DNA from: CAWBXL01 sp963837365
Lineage (GTDB): Bacteria; Acidobacteriota; Terriglobia; Terriglobales; Acidobacteriaceae
NCBI GenBank assembly: GCA_963837365.1
Contig: CAWIMW010000007.1
Span: 132,845 to 196,844 of the forward strand
Direction of reading: 5' to 3'
Length of the DNA stretch: 64,000 nt
Shown here: positions 27,284 to 36,869 of the stretch, in pieces
How the letters are laid out: the number at the start of each line of letters is the position of its first letter
Numbering within the stretch: position 1 is the first letter of the stretch
Translations under genes and position numbers: made by a program
Notes under the pieces: generated by a model
Databases searched by the model: none
The model's input: only the letters and a program-made list of their open reading frames with translations
What the model was told of the DNA's origin: nothing

Positions 27284-27752
27284 GTTTCACCTCGCGCATC
27301 TTCACGCTGGCTTCGTGGACCGCGGACAAGATTCGAGGATAGGTCCCACAACGGCAGATGTTTCCATTCATGTGCCGGACAATTTCTGCATGGTTGGGAT
27401 TGGGCGTACGGTCAAGCAACGAGACCGCCTCCAGAATCATCCCCGAGGTGCAATAGCCGCACTGGAACGCTTCCGCATCGAGGAATGCCTGCTGCACTGG
27501 ATGCAGGTTGCCGTTCCGCTCCAGCCCTTCGATGGTTGTGATCTTTCTGTTTTCCGCAGAACTCGCCGGCGTGATGCATGATCGCACCGCCTGCCCATCG
27601 AGGAGGACAGTGCAAGCCCCGCATTGCCCTTCGCCGCAGCCGTACTTGGTTCCGGTGAACCCAAGCCGGTCGCGCAGGACGACAAGAAGGCTTTCAGAAG
27701 CGGAAGTTTCGACGGAGTGTTCCGCGCCATTTACATGCAGGGTGAAAGACAT
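27276..27752 (-). CDS. [2Fe-2S]-binding small subunit, isoquinoline 1-oxidoreductase type
   Basis: This 158-residue protein carries both clusters of molybdenum hydroxylase small subunits. The plant-ferredoxin-like site is CGEGQCGAC with a later Cys in RSCITP; the C-terminal four-helix site is CGYCTSG and CRCGTYPRI. It shuttles electrons from the MoCo subunit encoded directly downstream, with which it overlaps by 8 bp. It has no signal peptide, so it presumably travels with the Tat-exported large subunit. Residue length and motif spacing are normal. Confidence 0.95.
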   Translation of the reverse strand: MSFTLHVNGAEHSVETSASESLLVVLRDRLGFTGTKYGCGEGQCGACTVLLDGQAVRSCITPASSAENRKITTIEGLERNGNLHPVQQAFLDAEAFQCGYCTSGMILEAVSLLDRTPNPNHAEIVRHMNGNICRCGTYPRILSAVHEASVKMREVKHG

Positions 27753-27857
27753 TGGCTACCTCACTGACAAACATGTCTATTTTGAGCGCGGTTGCTCGAA
27801 AGTCAAGTCTGGGAATAGTACAACCAAAACGAGTCGCTCCAGTTATTCACACGACAA

Positions 27858-29489
27858 TCACGGTTCGTACATCCACAAATCGTTGAGGTTCCCCGTTCCC
27901 CCGACAGTTTGACCGTAGCCGCCAAACAGCCATAGGTTCCCTTTTGCATCCACCCAGCGATTGAGAAAGAACCGGCTGCCGGGAGCGTTGCCCGGTGCGG
28001 GAGCCCCCTGGACTCCAAAGGTCGAATTCTGGTTTACAACGTTCGACCCACCCACCCAGGTCCACTGGCCGTTGCTGAATTTCCAGAGATCGTTCAGCCA
28101 GCCTGCATTCCCGGTGGAATCGAAACCATTTCCGCCAAAGAGCCAGAAATTTCCCGATGTATCCGTCCAGCTAGCTCCAAACCACCGGGCCCCAGGAATG
28201 TTAGCCGCCGCCGGTGTTCCCTGAGTACCGTATACTCCCGCCTGGTCTATTACATTCGATCCTGCTACCCAAGTCCATTGGCCCGTACCGTATTTCCAAA
28301 GATCATTGAGAATCAGTACTGAACCGTTAGAGTCAAATCCGTAGCCTCCGAACAGCCACAGAGTTCCGGAAGCATCAATCCAGTTAAAAGCTCCCCATCG
28401 CGCGCCGGGAGTATTGCCCGAGGCCGCGACACCTTTCGTTCCATATACGCCCGGTTGTTCCTTGATTTTGGGGCCGCTCATCCACGTCCACTGTCCGTTG
28501 CTTAACTTCCACAGGTCGTTGAGTTCGCCTACGATTGCGTTCGGTTCGTCATAGCCGATTCCACCGAATACCCAAATGTTGCCCGATGTGTCCATCCAAG
28601 TTGAGGCCCCATCTCGCCCGCCCGGAATGTTTCCTGAATCAGTGACGCCCTGCGTACCATAGATACCGTGCTGATACCCAACATTGGATCCGGCTATCCA
28701 CGTCCATTGGCCGTTGCTGTATTTCCACAGATCGTTCATCGGCGTTTCATTTCCCACCGAGTCAAAACCGTTTCCTCCGAGCATCCAAAGATCGCCGGCG
28801 GCATCAGTCCAACTGGCGGGCTCGAATCGCGCGCCGGGAATATTCGTTGCCGAAGGCACGCCTAGAGTTCCGTAGTTGCCGTTCGCGCCGGCAAGTGTTG
28901 GGCCTCCCACCCACGTCCATTGACCGGCGCTAAACTTCCAGAGGTCGTTGAAAGGCAAAAGATTTCCGCCGGAATCGTACCCATATCCACCAAACAGCCA
29001 CAGGTTCCCGGATTTATCCGTCCAGGTCGCTGGATATTGGCGTCCTCCGGGAGTGTTTCCCGCCGCCGCTGTGCCCAGCGTGCCATAGGTACCAATCTGG
29101 TTGATGGATTGCGATCCTGCGACCCAGGTCCATTCGTTGTGCGCGCAATCAACGGTAATGTTGGTGACGTTGCCCATTGCCGTGCCGCTGCCGTTGACCA
29201 CTCCACAGGTCTGCTTAGGGCTGGATGGTTGCGCAGAAACGGTCACACTATAACTGACGCCGCTGGAGACCGTGGTGGCGAACTGGAAACTCCCGTTCCC
29301 ATTGACTGGCAGGTTGTCTCTTCCATTGTCCTGTAAAACCAGACCGCCGCCACTTCCCGCTAGGTTGATCACGGTTCCTGCGATTGTGTAGGTCTGTGGC
29401 GGCCGAGATGATCCACTTCCTCCGCAAGCGTTAAGAAATAGCAGCGCTACAAACCAACTGAGGCAAAGGAGTTTTGTGGCCGACTTCAT
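27858..29489 (-). CDS. Kelch-repeat lipoprotein
   Basis: The 543-residue product has a lipoprotein signal (LLFLNACGGSG; the Cys would be lipidated). A carboxypeptidase-like/Ig-like beta domain follows (about residues 33-115), then six repeats of about 68 residues. Each repeat starts with WTW(V/I/M)(A/G/S)G and contains a YGT(L/Q/K)G element, a GNxPGxR segment, LWLFGGYGYDS and LNDLWK. These are kelch-type blades, so a six-bladed propeller on the outer cell surface or periplasmic face is likely. Similar proteins are frequent in acidobacteria; the ligand is unknown. The repeats are also visible as near-identical DNA blocks. Confidence 0.88.
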   Translation of the reverse strand: MKSATKLLCLSWFVALLFLNACGGSGSSRPPQTYTIAGTVINLAGSGGGLVLQDNGRDNLPVNGNGSFQFATTVSSGVSYSVTVSAQPSSPKQTCGVVNGSGTAMGNVTNITVDCAHNEWTWVAGSQSINQIGTYGTLGTAAAGNTPGGRQYPATWTDKSGNLWLFGGYGYDSGGNLLPFNDLWKFSAGQWTWVGGPTLAGANGNYGTLGVPSATNIPGARFEPASWTDAAGDLWMLGGNGFDSVGNETPMNDLWKYSNGQWTWIAGSNVGYQHGIYGTQGVTDSGNIPGGRDGASTWMDTSGNIWVFGGIGYDEPNAIVGELNDLWKLSNGQWTWMSGPKIKEQPGVYGTKGVAASGNTPGARWGAFNWIDASGTLWLFGGYGFDSNGSVLILNDLWKYGTGQWTWVAGSNVIDQAGVYGTQGTPAAANIPGARWFGASWTDTSGNFWLFGGNGFDSTGNAGWLNDLWKFSNGQWTWVGGSNVVNQNSTFGVQGAPAPGNAPGSRFFLNRWVDAKGNLWLFGGYGQTVGGTGNLNDLWMYEP

Positions 29490-29744
29490 ATGTAAGATCT
29501 CCTCAATTGTTTACACGCCATGCAGGCGGGTCAGGGGGTGGTGGTTAATGCGGGCCCGTTACAACTCAAGATTTATACACCTACGAACGCAAAGGAAATA
29601 GTTCCAAGAATGGTAGGAGCGCATGCCCACAGCGTTCCAGCATTATCATTACAAATTTCCTGAACATATTAAGTTTGAGAGTTGAACTATCTATGGGTTA
29701 CGGGGTTATACTGCTGCCCGGCAAATTTCTTCGGAGGCAGACCG

Positions 29745-31982
29745 ATGCGACAGCAAACTATGCTCCTTTTGAGATATGCAACCAGTCTTTTTGTTCCTGG
29801 GCTTTTGCTCGCGGCATCATTCGCAGCGTCTTCCATCCTGTTGCCCGCACAAACACAATCTTCCAGTGCGGCCAAGAGCACACACAAAGATTCGGTCATG
29901 CTCAACTCGTCAGGCACAATTCTTGTAAGTGCGGATGCGCCGGAACCAATCCAAAAATCGGCCGGCGATCTCGCCAACGATTTAGAAAAAGTGTTCGGCA
30001 AGAAACCCAAGATAATAACCAGCCCCGAGCAAGCGGGACCTCTGACCATCCTGATCGGCGAGCAGTCGCAGATTCCCGAAGCCATGCGCAACGCCGCGCT
30101 GACCGCCCCGGAGTCATTCTCAATTTCCGTGACCACCGCCGACTGGAGTTCGAAGCCGACCCACGTGATCCTGTTGACCGGCCCGGACATGCGCGGCACG
30201 ATGTATGCGGTCTACGAATTTTCTCAGGAGTATCTCGATGTCGATCCTCTTTATTACTGGACCGACCACGAGCCCGCCCGCAAATTGTCGGTGGAAATTC
30301 CCGCCTCGCTGAACAAGCAGTTTCCCGCCCCACTATTCAAGTATCGCGGCTTCTTTATTAATGACGAAGACCTCCTGACCGGATGGGCGCCGGGCGAAGC
30401 AAAAGACAAAACCGGAATCTCACTTGCGGTCTGGGACAAAATCTATGAAACCACTCTGCGGCTGAAAGGAAATGTCGTCACGCCTGGGACGTGGATTTTC
30501 CCCGATGATCCGCAAGTAAAACTCGCGGCCACCAGAGGGCTAATCATAAGCCAGCACCATGCAATCCCTTTGGGGTTGAACGTGGCGCGCTGGCCCCAGG
30601 ATGTCGAATACAACTACACAACCCATCCAGAGATTTTGGAGCGTGCCTGGAAGAACGCAGTCAATTCCTATCTCCCCAATCAGGAAGTTTTGTGGACGGT
30701 CGGCCTGCGCGGCTTGTCGGACGCCAGCTACGCCTCCAGGGATGAGAGTGTCCGCAACAACGATAAAGCCCTCGGAGAACTAATCACCAAAGCCATCGCG
30801 GACCAGATGAGCATCGTGCGCGCCGTACATCCGGAAGCGAAATTCATCACCAGCTTGTGGCAGGAAGGCGCGCGCCTGGTTCAGGCGGGTTATCTCAAGA
30901 TTCCGCCGGAAGTCTCCACGGTCTGGGCGGACGACGGCTACGGTTACATTCAGGACAAGGGAGAAGTGGCGCAGCGGCCAGGGCACATACGATCACATCG
31001 CCATGATGAACGGCCGTGCCAACCAGCTCACCGAAATGGTCCCCATCGAACGCAGCTTTTCTGAGCTGCAACGCTACATCAATGCGGGAGCGACGGAATA
31101 TTTCCTCGTGAATACCAGCGATATTCGTCCGGTGACGATGTCGGTCCGCGCGGTGATGGACGCAGTCTGGAAGGGCCTCCCGGCCGAAGGTGAAGCTGCG
31201 CAAGACAAGTTTTACCAGGAATGGTCAAAGCAGGAGTTCGGCGACAAACGCGGCCCCGCAAGTAGCTACTACTCTATAAGGACTACTTCAAAGCCCCAGC
31301 CCATCTTCCACAAACGCCGGAACGCGAATACGGCGACCAGCTCTATCACACCGAAGCCCGCCGCATGATGTTGAGCTACATGACGGATTGGCCTCTCTAT
31401 GGAATCCCCAGCCAATCCCCCAAGTGGCAGCCGGTGCGTTCCTTCGGGCCAGGAGCGCCGGGGCCACAGCGTTTCTCAGGAAAAGATTGGCTAAAGGAAG
31501 CGACCGCCCGCGAAATCCAGCAATGCGGTGAAGCTCAGTCACGATGGGACGCGGTCTGGAAGCAGGCCGTGGCCGCCGAACCGCTGGTCTCCCCTGCGCG
31601 CCAGCTTTTCTATCGCTCCAGCGTGCTGACCATGATCAGCATCAACCGCGAAAGCAACCATGCCTTGTATCTGATCTCCAAAGCCATCGAGGATGCGCAA
31701 AACGGAAAAACCACTGAAGCTCACAGTGAGGCGGAACAGGCCTTGGCGGCGTTGGACGACATTCAGAAAGCTCAATCCTCCGCAGAATACGGCAAGTGGA
31801 AAAACTGGTATCGCGGCGACTGGCTCACCGGGGTCTACCGGACAAAGCAAATGACGCAGATCTTTGCCAATTTTCTGAACGATCCGCTCACTCACATCGC
31901 TCCGCCGGTGATATGGGACGGATGGGAAGCTTATTACCACATCATGCACTACGAGGGTGATCGCTCAGCCGATGTGAAGTGA
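29745..31982 (+). pseudogene. GH115-type glycoside hydrolase (alpha-glucuronidase family), two frameshifts
   Basis: Starting at the ATG at 29745 (GGAGG box seven bases upstream, signal peptide after it), the protein matches the GH115 family: GPDMRGTMYAVYEFSQEYL, PLFKYRGFFINDEDLL and VWADDGYGYIQ. Near 30970-30973 one extra base shifts the frame; homology continues as SGQGTYDHIAMMNGRANQLT in the next frame. Near 31272-31275 one base is missing and the original frame resumes with LYKDYFKAPAHLPQTPERE, running to 31982. Corrected length is about 745 residues, shorter than many GH115 enzymes. GH115 enzymes remove (methyl)glucuronate from xylan. The two indels cancel, leaving about 100 residues out of frame; this may be sequence error or decay. 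Confidence 0.8.
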
Positions 31983-32217
31983 CAACGTGCGCTGTGGTCA
32001 AAGCTCCCTTCCGCAAAAGTATTGAATTCGGTTTGCGGTTGGCTTCATTCATGCGGCAAGTTTCTAGCGGGCCCGTGGTTGTCATCGCTCCACCCCCAAA
32101 TTCGGGCCCGGTTCATCCACCCTAGGCAGCCTGTGGTCGGGAATTGTTGCCCCTCGTCGCAAAGGTGATGCCCTCACGCCTGCGCGGTGGCAGACTCCGC
32201 ATTGAGAGGTATTACCA

Positions 32218-33093
32218 ATGCGAACCAAAACTCCTTCAGCGGTCTTTACTGGACTTATCTTATGGGTCGTCTTCGGACTGCTCGGAACGTCCCTATATGT
32301 TCATTCCTTAGCTGCGCAATCTTTGCCAACTCCAACCGGGTCTGCGGAAACATGGACCCTGCCGCATGGAACGGCCGTGAAAGACAACGGCCCCCGCACC
32401 TACCGCTTCACCGTGGACTACAACATGGCCAACACCAAAGGCGAGATGGTGTTCCGTCAACATGTTGCGGGAGAATACACACGCGGACTGGCAGGTGGTG
32501 AGGTCATGTGGAAAAACGTGACCCAGGCCGATGTGGCCGGTCCGTCAGCTCCATTCCCGGCAGCGCAGAAGCAGGACTTTATGGAGGGATTTCGTTATCG
32601 CAACGATCTGGGCAATACGATGAAGCCGGACTTCTTCAAGGCATTTCCGCCCACGGCTGTGGTCGAGCGTAATCTGGTCTGGGACACGGGGATGATCGAG
32701 ATGTTCGGCCAGAATTATTTCGATCACCTCAAGCTGAACGAACCCTATCACGCGATGTCTGAGCAGGATATCAACATGCCCGATGTGGGCACCTTTCACA
32801 ACCGTGACGTCACCCTGGAGTGGGTGGGACGATCACAACGCAATGGGCAAGACTGCGCCCTGATTAAGTACCAGGCATTCTTCAATCCGGTGGAGATCGC
32901 CAACGGCGGCATGAGTTTGAAAGGCCGCAGCGACTACTGGGGAGAGATTTGGGTGTCGCTGACCACCAAGCAGATCGAATACGGCACACTCTATGAGGTC
33001 GTGATAGGGGAGCTGAAACTGCCCGGTCAGGACACGACGCAGAATATCAATGTCTTCCGCAGCGGCGTTTTTGAACCCGTGAGCGGAAAGTAG
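32218..33093 (+). CDS. Secreted protein of unknown function
   Basis: The 291-residue product begins with a signal peptide (hydrophobic to LAAQ near residue 34). A beta-rich domain follows with many aromatic residues (TYRFTVDYNMANTKGEMVF, VTLEWVGRSQRNGQDCALIKY). I recognise no family and see no catalytic motif. It ends 9 bp before a LytS-type sensor kinase, so it is probably the first gene of a three-gene operon. A periplasmic or surface role linked to the kinase signal is possible. Confidence 0.65.
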   Translation: MRTKTPSAVFTGLILWVVFGLLGTSLYVHSLAAQSLPTPTGSAETWTLPHGTAVKDNGPRTYRFTVDYNMANTKGEMVFRQHVAGEYTRGLAGGEVMWKNVTQADVAGPSAPFPAAQKQDFMEGFRYRNDLGNTMKPDFFKAFPPTAVVERNLVWDTGMIEMFGQNYFDHLKLNEPYHAMSEQDINMPDVGTFHNRDVTLEWVGRSQRNGQDCALIKYQAFFNPVEIANGGMSLKGRSDYWGEIWVSLTTKQIEYGTLYEVVIGELKLPGQDTTQNINVFRSGVFEPVSGK

Positions 33094-33102
33094 GTTAGCA
33101 AT

Positions 33103-34182
33103 ATGAAAGAGTTGAAGCAAAACTGGGCGTTTTCCCTGTTCTGGATCAATCTGGCGGTCGCAGTTGTATTTCTGATTCTGCTAATTACGCATCAGATCGC
33201 AAGCGTCCGCGATCTGATGCACTCGCTCGCCTTCTCACTCATTTACGCCAACCTGACTGGTGTGCTCGGCATGCTAATGATCGGCAGTCTCGCCGAGAAA
33301 ATTGCCAGGCTCGCCGGGCAACTGGTGTCCCGCAAGCTCCCGCTGATGCCCTTTGTAGCCATTGGCATCCTCGTGTTTGTAGCTGTGGGTTGCTTGCTGG
33401 CGCAGACCTTGTTGATGGTGATTGGCTTCGTGGTCCCAAAGCAGTTCTGGCTGGAATACCTGCGCACGTTGCGTGTCGCCATGCCGCTGGCCATAGTGTT
33501 CGGCCTGGGCGCCTTGGTCCACGCATCGTTGCGGGGGCGAATGCAAATCATGGAGGAGAAGCTTCATGAAAAAGAGATAGCAGAGGAGCGGTCGCGGAAG
33601 CTGGTGGCAGAAGCGCGGCTGCGCTCGCTCGAATCGCGCATCCATCCCCACTTCCTGTTCAATACCTTGAACGCGATCAGCTCGCTCATAGCCGTGAATC
33701 CCACCCGCGCGGAACAGATTGTCGGCCGTTTGGCCGCGTTGTTGCGGGCGTCGCTCGACAATAGCGGTCACCCGCTGATTCCGTTACACCAGGAAATGGC
33801 GATGGTGGAAAGCTATATTGACATCGAACGGGCGCGCTTCGGCGACAAGCTGCGCGGTTCCGTGCAAGTGCCCGCCGAATTGCAAGACGCCCAGGTACCG
33901 CGCATGTCAGTGCAGTCGCTGGTGGAAAATGCCGTGAAGCACGGGATCACTCCGCAGAGCGGAGGAGGAGAGGTTCTGGTCACCGCGTCTGCGGAGAACG
34001 GCAACCTGCGCATCGAAGTTCGGGACACCGGGCCGGGTTTCGATCTGGCGGCTATTCCCGCCGATCATGGACTGGACAACTTGGTGGAACGCCTCAATGC
34101 CTTGTTCAGCGAAAAGGCGCGCCTTAACGTTGTCCGCCGGGACGGGTATTCTGTGGTGGAGATGGTTGTACCACGCGTATGA
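33103..34182 (+). CDS. LytS-type sensor histidine kinase (His_kinase family)
   Basis: The 359-residue protein has four N-terminal transmembrane helices (about residues 10-140) and a coiled-coil linker (MEEKLHEKEIAEERSRKL). The His_kinase box of LytS/YehU-type kinases follows (RIHPHFLFNTLNAISSLI), then an ATPase domain (SLVENAVKHGI, VRDTGPGFD, HGLDNLVERL). It should phosphorylate the LytTR response regulator whose start codon overlaps its stop by 4 bp. The signal is unknown; no separate sensor domain is present besides the membrane part. Confidence 0.92.
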   Translation: MKELKQNWAFSLFWINLAVAVVFLILLITHQIASVRDLMHSLAFSLIYANLTGVLGMLMIGSLAEKIARLAGQLVSRKLPLMPFVAIGILVFVAVGCLLAQTLLMVIGFVVPKQFWLEYLRTLRVAMPLAIVFGLGALVHASLRGRMQIMEEKLHEKEIAEERSRKLVAEARLRSLESRIHPHFLFNTLNAISSLIAVNPTRAEQIVGRLAALLRASLDNSGHPLIPLHQEMAMVESYIDIERARFGDKLRGSVQVPAELQDAQVPRMSVQSLVENAVKHGITPQSGGGEVLVTASAENGNLRIEVRDTGPGFDLAAIPADHGLDNLVERLNALFSEKARLNVVRRDGYSVVEMVVPRV

Positions 34183-34949
34183 AACTCCGCGCATACCTGG
34201 TGGATGATGAACCGCTGGCGCTGCAACGCCTGCGCCGGTTGTTGGAGCGCACCGAACGCGTAGAAGTAATCGGCAGCACCACCGAGCCCGAAGAAGCGGT
34301 TGCTGCGTTGCGCGCCGATCCTCCGGATGTGTGCTTCCTGGATATTCAGATGCCGCGTCTCAGTGGCTTCGATGTTTTGGCACAATTGCCCAGCCAGCCC
34401 ATCGTGATTTTCACCACGGCCCACGACCAGTACGCGCTGAAAGCTTTCGGAGTGAACTCGGTTGACTACCTGCTGAAGCCGATTGACCCTGAGTCCCTGG
34501 AACGCGCTCTTAAAAAAGTTGAGCGGCTGCGGGGCTCAGGTCAGCTTGCGCAGCCAGATTTGCAGGCACTGCTCAAGCAACTCACTGATTCACTTCGCGA
34601 GACCAGGCCAGAGTATCCCGGCCGGATCGCGTCGCGGCTGGGCGACCGGCTTTGGTTTCTCGATCTGGATCGCGTGACCCATTTCTATGCTGAGGACAAG
34701 CTGACCTACGCGGTCTCCGAGGGCAAGGCGTACTGCGTAGACCACGCCATCACTGAGTTGGAAAAGACACTAGATCCGAAAAAGTTCCTCCGCATCCACC
34801 GCAGCACAGTGGTCAACGTGGACTGGATCAAGGAAGTTGCGTCGCTGCCGGGAGGAGCTTTGAATGTTCGTCTCAAGGATGGCAAAGATACGAACTTGAC
34901 CGTAGCCCGCGACCGGGCGAGAGAGTTCAAAGCGCGGGTGGGATGTTAG
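34179..34949 (+). CDS. LytTR-family response regulator
   Basis: The 256-residue protein has a receiver domain (acidic pair in LVDDEPLAL, Asp in VCFLDIQMP, Thr in VIFTTAHDQ, Lys in YLLKPIDP). A LytTR DNA-binding domain follows (about residues 150-255), with FYAEDKLTYAV, KFLRIHRSTVVNVDWIKEV and LPGGALNVRLKDG. It overlaps the kinase gene (ATGA) and forms the standard LytS/LytR-like pair. The target genes are not identifiable here; no repeated LytTR-type sites were noticed upstream of the operon. Confidence 0.95.
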   Translation: MKLRAYLVDDEPLALQRLRRLLERTERVEVIGSTTEPEEAVAALRADPPDVCFLDIQMPRLSGFDVLAQLPSQPIVIFTTAHDQYALKAFGVNSVDYLLKPIDPESLERALKKVERLRGSGQLAQPDLQALLKQLTDSLRETRPEYPGRIASRLGDRLWFLDLDRVTHFYAEDKLTYAVSEGKAYCVDHAITELEKTLDPKKFLRIHRSTVVNVDWIKEVASLPGGALNVRLKDGKDTNLTVARDRAREFKARVGC

Positions 34950-34966
34950 TGGCGCGTTCACAAAAC

Positions 34967-35791
34967 TCAAATCTGCATGACTTTATTCAACTCCGCCGTA
35001 GTCACGCACCCATCAAGAAATCCAAACCGTCCGGCGTCCATTACCTCACGCGCAGCCTCAAGCAACCCAGTCATGGCCGCGCGATAGAGTGAGGTTGCCA
35101 GGCTGATGCGCCTGACGCCAGCTGCGGCGAGCTCGCCCACCGAAAATGACTTGGCTTTGATTCCCGCCATGAAGTTGACCGGCTTCGATACCGCCTCACA
35201 GACTGCCCGCACCGCGGCAAGATCAGGCAGGCCGGGGGCAAAAAGCACATCAGCGCCAGCTTTCTCATAAGCTTGCAGGCGGCGGATGGTCTCATCCAGA
35301 CTCGGCGCAGCGAAGAGAAAATTGTGCGCTCGCGCCGTCAGTATGAAGGGAAACGATAGTGCCCGTGCCGCCTCGGCAGCAGCAGCGATGCGTTCGACAG
35401 CCACACCAGAATCATAAAGCGGACGGTTCGGGTCACCCGTCGCATCTTCGATGGTGCATCCCACTAATCCCACCTCAGCCGCAAGCCGGACCGTCTCCGC
35501 CACATCTGCCGGCGCGTCGCCAAACCCTTTTTCCAGGTCCGCAGAGACCGGCAAATCGGTCGCCTCAACGATCAACCGCGAATGTGCCATGGCCTCATTC
35601 CGCGTCAGCCCATGATCTCTTCGGCCAACCGCGGAAGCAGCCGCAGCGCTCGATGTGGCCAATGCCTGAAAACCAAGTCCGGCGAGAATGCGCGCGGAGC
35701 CAACATCCCATGGATTCGGAATTATGAAAGTGCCAGGCCCATCATGCAGCGCACGGAAGCAGGCCGCCTTTTCATTCTGAGTAATACTCAT
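34967..35791 (-). CDS. Isocitrate lyase/PEP mutase superfamily enzyme
   Basis: The 274-residue TIM-barrel enzyme shows the family's Mg-binding and substrate region: FIIPNPWDVGSARILAGLG, PVSADLEKGFGD, and CTIEDATGD. The classical KKCGH catalytic loop of isocitrate lyase is absent; the equivalent region is near SADLEKGFG, as in the broad phosphonomutase/oxaloacetate-decarboxylase-like branch. The exact reaction is unknown. I placed the start at 35791 (MSITQNEK). The gene stands alone and is convergent with the response regulator. Confidence 0.85.
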   Translation of the reverse strand: MSITQNEKAACFRALHDGPGTFIIPNPWDVGSARILAGLGFQALATSSAAAASAVGRRDHGLTRNEAMAHSRLIVEATDLPVSADLEKGFGDAPADVAETVRLAAEVGLVGCTIEDATGDPNRPLYDSGVAVERIAAAAEAARALSFPFILTARAHNFLFAAPSLDETIRRLQAYEKAGADVLFAPGLPDLAAVRAVCEAVSKPVNFMAGIKAKSFSVGELAAAGVRRISLATSLYRAAMTGLLEAAREVMDAGRFGFLDGCVTTAELNKVMQI

Positions 35792-35970
35792 GGAGGTGTA
35801 TCTCCCGATCAGAAGCTCACTCAGTAAGGATAACTGACACAATCAAGCGTTAGATTCATTGGCCTCAAGGAGTGAAAATAGCGATGTTACGCCAGCTATC
35901 CTGACATTCGAAGGTAGGTTTGCTGATGTCGCACGGGATATCCTGTTAGCCTGCTGTCCGGGAGAATGTC

Positions 35971-36072
35971 ATGAAGATTGTGCCTGTGATCAAGTCTAGC
36001 GATTTGCAACGATCACTACTTTTCTACACCGAAGTTCTCGACTTCGAGCGCAGGTGGCCTGGACACGAAGAC
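35971..36072 (+). pseudogene. Truncated VOC/glyoxalase-like gene, N-terminal fragment
   Basis: The first 34 residues (MKIVPVIKSSDLQRSLLFYT then EVLDFERRWPGHED) are a typical beginning of a bleomycin-resistance/glyoxalase-fold protein. After this the frame runs into sequence that reads, on the other strand, as the start of a different gene. The remaining ~90 residues of a VOC domain are missing, so this is a truncated gene. The fragment abuts the remnant at 36085-36168. Confidence 0.65.
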
Positions 36073-36084
36073 ACTACCGGACAG

Positions 36085-36168
36085 GCTGAGAGTAACGAAC
36101 TCCTGCGCCCGCCCCGGTACAGCGGCGGCGAAGAACAGGGCCAGCGTGATCAGCCCTTCGATAGCCAT
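36085..36168 (-). pseudogene. Truncated gene for a secreted protein, signal-peptide fragment
   Basis: The bottom strand from the ATG at 36168 encodes MAIEGLITLALFFAAAVPGR followed by AQE, a convincing signal peptide. The mature protein stops within a few residues of the VOC fragment coming from the other side. Two convergent genes have thus both lost their 3' parts. The family of the lost protein cannot be told. Confidence 0.45.
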
Positions 36169-36433
36169 TCGGCTAACGCACCTTTTATCGGTAGTCGTCA
36201 CCGCGCGATTATCGGTGAGGGGCAAGGGGCGGCAAAGTTACCCCAGTAATCGGCGGGTGGCCGATCTTCGAGTTTGCGCAACGGGTCGATATGCATCGGC
36301 AATTCTGCGAGCGGAGTCGAACGATCTCGCCGCCTTTGCCAGACCTGGGATTGCCTACATCCGCTGCCAGCAAAGCCGGTGGACTCCGTTAAATTGTCAT
36401 ATTGTGACTGCTAGCCCAGAGGAATCACAACGA

Positions 36434-36721
36434 TTACTGCTTGTTCGGTTCAGGGGTGCTCGATGCAGCCGCAGGCTTTGCCGCCGGAGTAGCGATTCTG
36501 CTGTACACCAGCTTCTTCGTGCCGCCTTCGCAGCTTCCGACCACTTTTTGGGCGTCCTTGACCTTTTCGGCCGGCACAATTTCCAGCGAGTAGTTCTTTA
36601 CGTTGTGTGCTTCCAGCTTTTTCACGATTTCGGCTTTCAGTTCCTCACACGGCTTGGCCGCCTGCGCATAACCCGCGAACATGGCAAACAACAATACAGT
36701 GACTGTTACCAACGATCTCAT
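36434..36721 (-). CDS. DUF1161-family secreted protein
   Basis: From the ATG at 36721 (GGAG eight bases upstream) the 95-residue product has a signal peptide (to YAQA). Next is the short DUF1161 domain with two conserved Cys (AKPCEELKAEIVKKLEAHNV and KVVGSCEGGTKKLVY), then a proline/alanine-rich tail. It is probably periplasmic with one disulfide. Members are widespread and uncharacterised. No operon partner is adjacent. Confidence 0.85.
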   Translation of the reverse strand: MRSLVTVTVLLFAMFAGYAQAAKPCEELKAEIVKKLEAHNVKNYSLEIVPAEKVKDAQKVVGSCEGGTKKLVYSRIATPAAKPAAASSTPEPNKQ

Positions 36722-36869
36722 GGCGCGAACTCCTTCACGGGGACTGTCTTGTCCCACAATAACAATGATTGCATACCGGCTCCCGCACTAACCAGGTTAC
36801 GAATGTATCGGCATTGAATTTGGAGTCCAACATCGAGTTTATGGGAGCCGGACAACGGGTTGTCCCGTC

